From HGM11501 sp045123995 (lineage in GTDB: Bacteria; Bacillota; Clostridia; CAKSNL01; HGM11501), in assembly GCA_045123995.1 (NCBI GenBank), contig JBGVKY010000023.1, positions 1 to 64,000 of the forward strand: a stretch of DNA of 64,000 nt. Reading direction: 5' to 3'. The position numbers and the translations under genes are program-made. Positions 55,496 to 63,362 of the stretch are shown piece after piece. A model generated the notes under the pieces. The model was not told the DNA's origin. It made no database searches and saw only the letters and a list, made by a program, of their open reading frames with translations. The number at the start of each line of letters is the position of its first letter. Positions within the stretch are counted from its first letter, which is position 1.

Positions 55496-56089
55496 ATGGG
55501 TAAGTTAGAATACATTATGACATCAATTTTCACTGCAATCGGAGTTTTATTTACAGTTATAGCAATATCTGTAGAGTCTACAGTAAACAAGTGGGTTTGG
55601 GGAGTTTTAGCAGCCGCAGTTTTTATTTTTACAATTTACTGCGCCGTTGATGCTATTGTTAAAAGCAGAAGAAAACCAAAAAGCTTTGCAGATCTTCTTG
55701 TTAGTTATATGGAAAAAGAATCTAAAAAACCTGGATTTAAGGAAGATTTTGCAAAAAGAATGGAGGAAGGTTTTAAAAGAAGAGATATTCTTTTTGAGGG
55801 ACAGAGACCAAACGAAGAAGATTATGGTTATAGTTCCTCGAATCCTATAATGACTTCAACAATTTCGGCTAGTGATGACTATCTTGGAAAACTACGAACT
55901 CTCGATGGAAAAAGCTTTACCTGGGAACGTCAAGGTTCATATTGTATGGCAGAGATAAGTGGGATTGAAAATGTAATGGTTGATGAATATCTATTGTTTT
56001 TAAACGGTGAAAAATATAAAACAATTTATATATGTCCATATGGTCATAGTTCTACATATGTTCCTAAAGATATGCAGTTGGTTGATTGA
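55496..56089 (+). CDS. Two-helix membrane protein with C-terminal domain, island
   Basis: This 197-residue protein has two N-terminal helices (about 8-27 and 31-53), a basic linker RRKPK, an acidic/basic helix (ADLLVSYMEKESKKPGFKEDFAKRMEEGFKRRD), and a small beta-rich domain at the end (LRTLDGKSFTWERQGSYCMAEISGIENVMVDEYLLFLNGEKYKTIYICPYG). I recognise no family. The start was set at ATG 55496 after AAAGGAG. Together with the preceding gene it may form a membrane site for the chaperone-like proteins encoded downstream. Confidence 0.65.
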   Translation: MGKLEYIMTSIFTAIGVLFTVIAISVESTVNKWVWGVLAAAVFIFTIYCAVDAIVKSRRKPKSFADLLVSYMEKESKKPGFKEDFAKRMEEGFKRRDILFEGQRPNEEDYGYSSSNPIMTSTISASDDYLGKLRTLDGKSFTWERQGSYCMAEISGIENVMVDEYLLFLNGEKYKTIYICPYGHSSTYVPKDMQLVD

Positions 56090-56102
56090 GGAGTGAAAAA
56101 GT

Positions 56103-56459
56103 ATGGCAAATGAAGAAAAGCTTAGAGAAAATTTAGTTACAATAGCTTCTGAACTTTTCCGCTTTGAAAAAGTCTTTAAGAAAGCCATTGGAAAGCTTGA
56201 AATTGAGGATCAAAATAAATATGTGAGTCAGTTTGCTTGGTTTGCAAAGAAAGTAACCAAAGCATTAGATGAGTCAGGATTGCATTTAGTAAATGTTGAA
56301 GGACAAATATACGATCCGGGAATGGCAGTTACGCCGCTTAACATCGATGAATTTGAACCGGATGACAAATTGTTTGTAGAACAAATAATTGAACCGATAA
56401 TCATGAGCGAAAATGCTGTATATAAGACCGGCACAGTAATTTTAGGGAGGGTTAAATAA
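56103..56459 (+). CDS. Small GrpE-like protein
   Basis: This 118-residue protein has an N-terminal helical half (1-60) and a C-terminal beta half: LHLVNVEGQIYDPGMAVTPLNI, then EQIIEPIIMSENAVYKTGTVILGRV. The second half resembles the beta-wing domain of GrpE (normally G-x2-F-D-P-x2-H-E-A-V and R-x-A-x-V-x-V-G), which opens the nucleotide pocket of Hsp70. Placed directly before an Hsp70 gene and overlapping it (TAATG), it is a likely dedicated exchange factor. The usual long coiled coil is shortened. Similarity is partial, so the assignment is inference supported by context. Confidence 0.6.
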   Translation: MANEEKLRENLVTIASELFRFEKVFKKAIGKLEIEDQNKYVSQFAWFAKKVTKALDESGLHLVNVEGQIYDPGMAVTPLNIDEFEPDDKLFVEQIIEPIIMSENAVYKTGTVILGRVK

Positions 56460-58942
56460 TGAAATATTACATTGGAATTGATTTAGGAACAACAAATAGT
56501 GCTATATGTTCGTATGATGGTCAGACTACTCGAATTTGGAAAAGTCCTGACCAATATGATGTTACCCCGTCTGCAATATACATTGATAAGCGTGGTAATA
56601 GATATTACGGAAAAAGAGCGTATGATCAGGCTCCCTATAATCCGGAAAATTCAGCAACCTTGTTTAAGCGTTTTATGGGTACAAGCACAAAAATACCATT
56701 TGAAGTATCAGGCACAGAAATGACTCCTGAAGAATGTAGTGCTGAAATCCTTAAAGTATTGTATGGTTATTTACCTGAAGAAATCAGAAACGATCCTGAA
56801 ACTGCAACTGTAATTACTGTACCTGCGGCTTTTAATCAAATGAAAAAAGATGCCACATTGCAAGCGGCAAAACTTGCCGGCTTGGGCAAGGTAGCACTTA
56901 TGCAGGAACCTGTAGCTGCGATAATGAGCGTAATGAAAAGCTCAAATCAAGAAGGAGTTTTTGTTGTATACGATTTAGGCGGCGGAACTTTCGATGTTTC
57001 AATCGCTGAGAATATAAATGGTAAGGTAAATCTGCTTTCGCATAATGGCATTGAATCATGCGGTGGCAGAGATATGGATAGAAAAATATTCTATCAAGTT
57101 GTTGTCCCTTGGCTGAAAGAAAACTTTTCGTTGCCGGAAGATTTGTTGAGTAATCGCAAATATAAAACATTTTGCCGTATTGCTCAATGGGCAACAGAAC
57201 AAGCAAAAATGGAATTATCCGCAACAGAAACAAGTACAATTGCTTTAAGCGAGTATCAATCGAGAACTACTGATGAAGATGGAAACGAATTGTACATAGA
57301 TATTGAGCTTACAAGAGAACAAGTTGATTCAATTATAAGTGATTTAGTTGATGAAACGATTAGTGTTACACGAAACACATTATCGAAAGCAGGTCTTTCA
57401 GCTAACGATATTGAAAAAATTGTTTTTGTTGGCGGTCCGACAAATTACAAGCCGTTAAGAGATAAGGTGGCGTACGAACTTTCTCTTCCTGCAAGCATTG
57501 ATGTCAATCCAATGACTGCTGTTGCAGAAGGAGCGAGCATATTTGCTGAATCAATTGATTGGTCTACTCAGAATCATAATAGAAAAGTAGCTAATAAAAC
57601 ATTGAACACTAATATTGAGCTAACATTTAAATACACAGCTCGTGTTTCCGGGGATACAGCAAAGGTTATGTGCGTACTTAGTAAAGAGTTAAACGGATAT
57701 ACGATTAATTTTACAAGTTTAGATACCGGATGGAGTTCGGGAAATGCAGTGCTCGAAGATAAGCTAATGATTGAGTTACCTCTTTCACAGAACGGAGAAA
57801 ACAGATTTGTCGCAAAGGTTTTTGACGAATATGGTCACGAGAAAGAAATAGGAACCAATACTATTGTTATCGTGAGAACGCTAGCGACAATTGGTGCTAT
57901 ACCTGCTTCTCATTCGATTGGTGTTGAAGTAGTTGATAAACTCGGTGGCGTACCTGTCCTTGAATTTCTTGTGAACGAGGGTGATTCTCTCCCGAAGAAA
58001 GGAGAAATATCATTCAAAGCCGGACAAACCTTAAAAGCAGGTTCAAACGAATCAATTAACATAAAATTGTGGGAAGGTAATATTCAATCCCCTATTGATG
58101 ATAATCGTTTTATTGGTGTTTTAAAGATAAAAGGAACTGATATTGATTCAGGCGTTGTTCCGACTGGCGCAGACATTGAGTGTGAATATGAAATGTCCGA
58201 CTCAGGCACTATCAACATTGAAGTATCTATTCCTTGCATTGGTGCGTCATTTAGTAATCGCAATTTCTATTCCAGACAAGAAGGTCAGATGGATTTGAAT
58301 GATATAGATAGTGTTGCAGAACAAGGAAGAAAAGTTCTTGACAGAATTGAAAGTATGTCAGAAAAAGTTGATGATCCACAACTTGAGAATGCAAGAAAGA
58401 AAGCCGAACTTGCTGCTAATATTGATAGTCAAGCAGAATGCGATCCCGAAGATGTGCAAAAAGCAAATAATGAATTGCTTGAAGCAAAGAAGATTATGAA
58501 TCAAACAAGGCAAGAAAATTTATCAGTTATACGTCAAATAGAATTGGATAGTTGCGTAGATTTCTTTAATGAAGTTGTTCGACAGTATGCAAATCCGGAC
58601 GAAGAGCATTCGTTTGATAATCTTGCAAGGACTGCACAAAGGGCAATCGAAAGAAATGAAAATAACTTTGATAACATTCTTGATGATATGCGTACTAAAA
58701 ATACTATTATTCTGTTGCGTCAGGATTGGTTTATTGTAGATTGGTATCAGAGAGCAACTTCATCTTCTGCTAATTATATTGATATTGCTCGTTTTGAAGA
58801 ATTGAAGAGACTTGGAGACCAGGCTCTTGAATCTGATGATATCGATCAACTCAGACAGATTTTGTTTGATCTTCTTGCCATTCAGATTCATCCTAATTCA
58901 GGAGACGGAATGTTTGATGTTGCAAACATCGTGAAAGGATAA
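56459..58942 (+). CDS. Divergent Hsp70 (DnaK-like) protein with extra domains
   Basis: The 827-residue product is far longer than DnaK (about 610-640). The ATPase domain is well kept: YIGIDLGTTNSAICSYDG at the start, VITVPAAFNQMKKDATLQAAKLAGL, VVYDLGGGTFDVSIAE (about 170-183) and VFVGGPTNYKPLRDKV (about 322-337). The hydrophobic DVLLLD linker is missing. About 100 residues of beta-type sequence (378-475) are inserted before the substrate-binding beta domain (PASHSIGVEVVDKLGGVPVLEF, KAGQTLKAGSNESINIKLWEG, FIGVLKIKG). The last 220 residues are helical and charged, longer than the DnaK lid. It is coupled to the GrpE-like and AAA+ genes. Confidence 0.88.
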   Translation: MKYYIGIDLGTTNSAICSYDGQTTRIWKSPDQYDVTPSAIYIDKRGNRYYGKRAYDQAPYNPENSATLFKRFMGTSTKIPFEVSGTEMTPEECSAEILKVLYGYLPEEIRNDPETATVITVPAAFNQMKKDATLQAAKLAGLGKVALMQEPVAAIMSVMKSSNQEGVFVVYDLGGGTFDVSIAENINGKVNLLSHNGIESCGGRDMDRKIFYQVVVPWLKENFSLPEDLLSNRKYKTFCRIAQWATEQAKMELSATETSTIALSEYQSRTTDEDGNELYIDIELTREQVDSIISDLVDETISVTRNTLSKAGLSANDIEKIVFVGGPTNYKPLRDKVAYELSLPASIDVNPMTAVAEGASIFAESIDWSTQNHNRKVANKTLNTNIELTFKYTARVSGDTAKVMCVLSKELNGYTINFTSLDTGWSSGNAVLEDKLMIELPLSQNGENRFVAKVFDEYGHEKEIGTNTIVIVRTLATIGAIPASHSIGVEVVDKLGGVPVLEFLVNEGDSLPKKGEISFKAGQTLKAGSNESINIKLWEGNIQSPIDDNRFIGVLKIKGTDIDSGVVPTGADIECEYEMSDSGTINIEVSIPCIGASFSNRNFYSRQEGQMDLNDIDSVAEQGRKVLDRIESMSEKVDDPQLENARKKAELAANIDSQAECDPEDVQKANNELLEAKKIMNQTRQENLSVIRQIELDSCVDFFNEVVRQYANPDEEHSFDNLARTAQRAIERNENNFDNILDDMRTKNTIILLRQDWFIVDWYQRATSSSANYIDIARFEELKRLGDQALESDDIDQLRQILFDLLAIQIHPNSGDGMFDVANIVKG

Positions 58943-58947
58943 TGCAT

Positions 58948-60363
58948 ATGAATCAATTGTTGCCAAGGGGGTGTCAACTCCTTGATGATACAAAAATTAC
59001 AAGAATGATTGCAAGTGGCACGGATTGGCAAATTTATTTAACCAATATGGATACCTATGCTCTTGCAGTAGAATTGTCTTTGTATGATAAATGGATAGAA
59101 AAATGTTCTTTACCGGAAGGGATATTTCTTCCGGTAGAGAGATTCTCTTCGTACAGAGTGTTCGTTAGCAAAGGCAATTATATCATTTCGTCAATTGATA
59201 AAGGCCCATATCCGGCTAATAACGGTCAGGTTGAAGCCTTTTCAATTGCATTTAATACTGCAACCCATTTATATGATAACTTTGATGTTTTAAATGCAAT
59301 TTATATTGAGGAGTATTCTTTGTTATTGCCTACAGCGTTTGATGTAAAAATACACGATAACAAGACTGCCTATGGCAAGTGGCTTACCGGTGGAGTCAAC
59401 ATTTCTATTGATTCTTTTAATCGTGTAAAGAAAATTATGTCTTGGTTGCCAAAAGAATCTCTTGCAAAATCTGTTGAATTAGCAGGCTTTACAGTTAATG
59501 AACAACAAGAAGACGAAACTGTTGATGGTGATACAAATATACAAATTGACAATACAATTCAGGAAACCTTGACACAGAAGAATTTTAACGAAAAGTTTGT
59601 GTTGATTGGCAGACCTGAACTGGAGCAATTCTTCAATGATAATATTATTGATATTGTTTTGCATCAGGAACAATATAAACGAATGGGAATATCATTCCCC
59701 GGTGCTACTATCCTACATGGACCACCTGGTTGCGGAAAGACATATGCCGTTGAGAAACTTTCTGAATATTTAGGTTGGAAGAGATTTGACATTGATTCCA
59801 GTACTATTGCAAGCTCATATATTCATGATACCAGCAAAAAAATATCAGAAGTATTTAAGGCTGCTATTGATTCTGCTCCATCAATCCTTGTAATAGACGA
59901 AATGGAGGCATTTCTGTCTGATAGATCAATGAGTGGGCATTCAGGCACGCATCATATAGAAGAAGTTGCAGAGTTTTTAAGAAGAATTCCGGAAGCAATT
60001 TCAAAAGGTGTTTTAGTATTTGCTATGACAAATATGATTGATTCTATAGATCCTGCAATTTTGAGAAGAGGTAGATTTGATCATATAATCGAAGTGAAGA
60101 TGGCAAGCGCAGAAGAAATTGAACAGCTTTTAAAAACAAAATTTGCAGAGCTACCCGTAGAAAAGGAAGTAGATATTCAGGAAATTTCTAAACAACTTTC
60201 TGAACATCCGATGTCCGATGTTGCTTTTGTTATAAGAGAAGCAGGTAGATTTGCAGTAAAAAACAATTTAGAGCTTATGGACAAAAAATGTTTTACCGAA
60301 GCTTTAAATCTATTACCAAAAAAGAAGGAGCGTAATCCAATAGGATTTAATACGCAAACATAA
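58948..60363 (+). CDS. AAA+ ATPase with novel N-terminal domain
   Basis: The 471-residue product has an N-terminal domain of about 200 residues that I do not recognise (IASGTDWQIYLTNMDTYALAVELSLYDKWIEKC...). A linker leads to an AAA+ module of the CDC48/FtsH type: Walker A GPPGCGKT (258-265), Walker B SILVIDEMEAF (about 311-321), sensor 1 VFAMTN and the Arg-finger segment DPAILRRGRFDHIIEV, then a four-helix lid. No protease domain is attached, so it may remodel or unfold client proteins. ATG 58948 lies eight nt after AAAGGA; an ATG at 58942 overlaps the Hsp70 stop. It follows the Hsp70 gene directly. Confidence 0.85.
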   Translation: MNQLLPRGCQLLDDTKITRMIASGTDWQIYLTNMDTYALAVELSLYDKWIEKCSLPEGIFLPVERFSSYRVFVSKGNYIISSIDKGPYPANNGQVEAFSIAFNTATHLYDNFDVLNAIYIEEYSLLLPTAFDVKIHDNKTAYGKWLTGGVNISIDSFNRVKKIMSWLPKESLAKSVELAGFTVNEQQEDETVDGDTNIQIDNTIQETLTQKNFNEKFVLIGRPELEQFFNDNIIDIVLHQEQYKRMGISFPGATILHGPPGCGKTYAVEKLSEYLGWKRFDIDSSTIASSYIHDTSKKISEVFKAAIDSAPSILVIDEMEAFLSDRSMSGHSGTHHIEEVAEFLRRIPEAISKGVLVFAMTNMIDSIDPAILRRGRFDHIIEVKMASAEEIEQLLKTKFAELPVEKEVDIQEISKQLSEHPMSDVAFVIREAGRFAVKNNLELMDKKCFTEALNLLPKKKERNPIGFNTQT

Positions 60364-60385
60364 GATAAATAAGGGGTGTTTTGTT

Positions 60386-63337
60386 ATGTCGATGCCAAAT
60401 AAAGCAACTGTGAATTGTCCGGATTGCAATGCGGCTTTTACAACTACTGTTTGGAGTAGTGTTAATACAGATTTATCAGAAGATTTAGCTGAGAAAATTA
60501 TAAGCGGTGAATTTTTTGATGCAAAGTGTCCGGAATGCGGATTTACAGCACATATGGAATATGATGTGCTTTATCATGATGTAAAAAGAAGTGTTATGAT
60601 TTGGGTTGTTCATACAAACACACCTGAGTATGAGAAAAAATGTGCTGAAATCAAAAGCACACGTATGCTTCCCGGTTACAAAACCAGAATGGTAAGGGAT
60701 ATGAATGAGCTTCGGGAAAAAGTTGCTGCATTAGAAGCTGGCAGAGATGATAGAGTGATAGAAATATGCAAATATTTTTTGAAATATGAAGCATCACAGC
60801 AACATCCTGAGTTCGAAACAAGAAATCTTTTCTATACTTATGCAGATGGAAAGGAAATAGTTTTTCTGTATGATATAAACGGAAAAGATATGAGTTGCTA
60901 TTTAGATCCAAAGCTATATGATATGATGGAAGAAAGATTTTCTGAACGTCTTTTGGAGTTTAAAGATAACGATTATGCAATTTACGACGCACAATGGGCA
61001 GAAAAATTATTTTTACAACACCTTGACGAAGATTTTGACGATGAAATCAACGAAGATTATAATGATAATAAGGAAGGACAGCTTACATTATTCGATGCTT
61101 TAGAGGATGATAACAGTTCATCAGAAGATAATAAAGAGTCACCAACGATATCCAATAAAAAAACATCTTGTTTTGAGGGGAACCCGTACTTGGTTTTAGG
61201 CGTTTCATGCTTGGATGACCGTAGAAAAATAATTTCTGCTGCGGAAGATATGAGCTTTTTGTCTGATGCTGATGAATGCACAGAGGCACAAAACACTCTT
61301 ATAACTCCCAATAAGCGTCTTTCAGCAGAATTAGACTGGTTTATAGAAACGGATATTTCTCTTCTCAATGAAATAAAAACATGTTTAAATAACAACAATC
61401 CGATTTTCATAGATAATCTTAACGCTCTCTCGAAATTAAATGCAATGATTTATAATTGCTGTATTTCAGACGAAGCAGACTCTTTTAGTTTGGGATTAGA
61501 AATACTGGATATTGATAAGCAATTTGGAGAACTTAACCCAATAACTTTAACCGAAATTATTAATAATTGCCGTAAAATAGCTAAAATGGCTGAGGCAACC
61601 GAATCAGATGTGTCAATTGAGTTGAGCAAAAAAAGAGTGAGAATTCGCAGCATCATTTCGGAAAAACTACAATCACTCAGTGAGTCCGATTATGTGGAAT
61701 TAGTTACGCTTTTTGCAGAAAAATATATAGCTGATGATGAATATAATGATAGTGGTATTATATCTGATATTATAGATCAGTATGAAATATGGGCAAAATC
61801 CATTATGGAATCCAAAGAAGAGAAAATAAGAGAATGTATTGATAGTATCAAAAAAATCGACAATGATTCCAAAATGAAGCAGGCGGTTTCCAATCTTATT
61901 GCTTTAATTAAAGAATGGGATATGTATGCACAACCTTTACAGGTGACATTAACATCTAGAGGGGTCGAAGATAGGAACAGTCGAGATATTGCAATTGATA
62001 TTCGTGATCTCGCCATTTATCTACATAACGAGAAAGGGGAAACTGCTTTATCATTAGAAATCACAGAAGCATTAAAGGTATATTTTGCAGAATTGTCAGA
62101 GGTATTAGAAGTTGTTAGTAAAGACTCAGAAACACTTCAAAGATTACAAAAGGAAAAAGAAGAGTTTGAACTAAAAAAGAAACAAAACAAAAGGGCAGAT
62201 AAAAAATATTCAGTTGGAATCTTTGGCGAAAGATTTGTTATACCTCCTTTTTGTACATGCTGTATGAAGCCGACTGAAAACAAAGAAAATGTTAGTTACT
62301 CAATCACTATTCCAAATGGCAATACACGCACCACGAGAACAATAGGAATAGATATGCCTATATGTAATGAATGTTTGGAACACAGAAATAAATATAACGG
62401 ATTTCTTGTTCTTATCTGTTCCGCAGCAATTGTAGTTGCAGGAATAATAATGGCTCTTTTTATGCTTGCGGAAGTTGATGGATTTTTTAGCTTTCTTCTC
62501 TCTTCAGGGGTAGCTATTGGTGTTTACTATTTATTGTCACATTTAATTAAAACAAAAGAATTAGGGATAGATCACTCTACACGAGGTAAGAGTGCAGAAA
62601 TATTCTCTTTGTTTATGGGGGCAGGTCTGTCAGGGTTACGTAATAAAATGAATCTTCCTGACGTTACTTTTACATTTACAAATTGGGAATATGCTCAATT
62701 GTTTAGTGAAGCAAATGGAGAACAAGCTGGTGAAGTAAAAGAAAAAATTGATGTTAATACTGCAAAAAGTACAAGCTTTTTGAAAGCAAATGCCCATCAT
62801 GTAGCTACGATGTTCAAAATGTTGGCTGCTTTTGCGGTGGTTGCACTTATAATTGGAGCTATAATAAGTGAAAGTGGAAATACGTCAAGCTATTCCTCGT
62901 CCTCTTATAACTCATCTTCTTCCTATAGTTCCAGTTCGTCATCTTCGAGCTCATCTTCATATGGTTCAAGTTCGTCATCTGTGGAAAAACAGTTTTCTCA
63001 GAGTGTAAGTTCAGGAACAAAAGTTTATGCGAATATTGTTTCTATTTTCCCTGAAATGGGAATATACACTCAAGGTTCATCAAATTATTCGAGCTTTGTA
63101 TGTAAGTGCAAAACATCGGCTGGTACAACTGTTTGGGTTCATATGTCTGTTTCGGAATATAGGAGTAATTTCGATTCTTCTGCATCGTCCAGTATATATA
63201 ATGAGTACGCAGAAGAGGTGACATTCTCATCTTCTAAAAAGATACGAGGTACAGCCAAAACATCAAATTCTGTTTTATCGGGCTTATCTTCTGATATAGG
63301 AGCGTCGATGTTGATTGACTTTTCTTCGGTTAATTAG
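60386..63337 (+). CDS. CpXC / J-like multi-domain membrane protein
   Basis: The 983-residue product starts with a CpXC domain (NCPDCNAAF ... AKCPECGF, residues 10-110). An acidic linker follows, then a segment NPYLVLGVSCLDDRRKIISAAEDM ... PNKRLSAELDWF (about 266-322) like a degenerate J-domain without the HPD tripeptide. A long helical region leads to a zinc ribbon (CTCC and CNEC, 622-663) and two adjacent membrane helices (about 672-716). A third helix (809-829), a Ser-rich tract (about 832-866) and a C-terminal beta domain end the protein. With Hsp70, GrpE-like and AAA+ genes beside it, it may be a membrane-bound co-chaperone. Function is unproven. Confidence 0.75.
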   Translation: MSMPNKATVNCPDCNAAFTTTVWSSVNTDLSEDLAEKIISGEFFDAKCPECGFTAHMEYDVLYHDVKRSVMIWVVHTNTPEYEKKCAEIKSTRMLPGYKTRMVRDMNELREKVAALEAGRDDRVIEICKYFLKYEASQQHPEFETRNLFYTYADGKEIVFLYDINGKDMSCYLDPKLYDMMEERFSERLLEFKDNDYAIYDAQWAEKLFLQHLDEDFDDEINEDYNDNKEGQLTLFDALEDDNSSSEDNKESPTISNKKTSCFEGNPYLVLGVSCLDDRRKIISAAEDMSFLSDADECTEAQNTLITPNKRLSAELDWFIETDISLLNEIKTCLNNNNPIFIDNLNALSKLNAMIYNCCISDEADSFSLGLEILDIDKQFGELNPITLTEIINNCRKIAKMAEATESDVSIELSKKRVRIRSIISEKLQSLSESDYVELVTLFAEKYIADDEYNDSGIISDIIDQYEIWAKSIMESKEEKIRECIDSIKKIDNDSKMKQAVSNLIALIKEWDMYAQPLQVTLTSRGVEDRNSRDIAIDIRDLAIYLHNEKGETALSLEITEALKVYFAELSEVLEVVSKDSETLQRLQKEKEEFELKKKQNKRADKKYSVGIFGERFVIPPFCTCCMKPTENKENVSYSITIPNGNTRTTRTIGIDMPICNECLEHRNKYNGFLVLICSAAIVVAGIIMALFMLAEVDGFFSFLLSSGVAIGVYYLLSHLIKTKELGIDHSTRGKSAEIFSLFMGAGLSGLRNKMNLPDVTFTFTNWEYAQLFSEANGEQAGEVKEKIDVNTAKSTSFLKANAHHVATMFKMLAAFAVVALIIGAIISESGNTSSYSSSSYNSSSSYSSSSSSSSSSSYGSSSSSVEKQFSQSVSSGTKVYANIVSIFPEMGIYTQGSSNYSSFVCKCKTSAGTTVWVHMSVSEYRSNFDSSASSSIYNEYAEEVTFSSSKKIRGTAKTSNSVLSGLSSDIGASMLIDFSSVN

Positions 63338-63362
63338 TAACTAAACGTAATAGGAGGCACAT

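Noticed and set aside
62880..62990. Short tandem TCATCTTCC-like repeats resembling a CRISPR or microsatellite
   Set aside because: They are codons of the Ser-rich linker in the CpXC/J-like protein, in frame, with no regular spacers.
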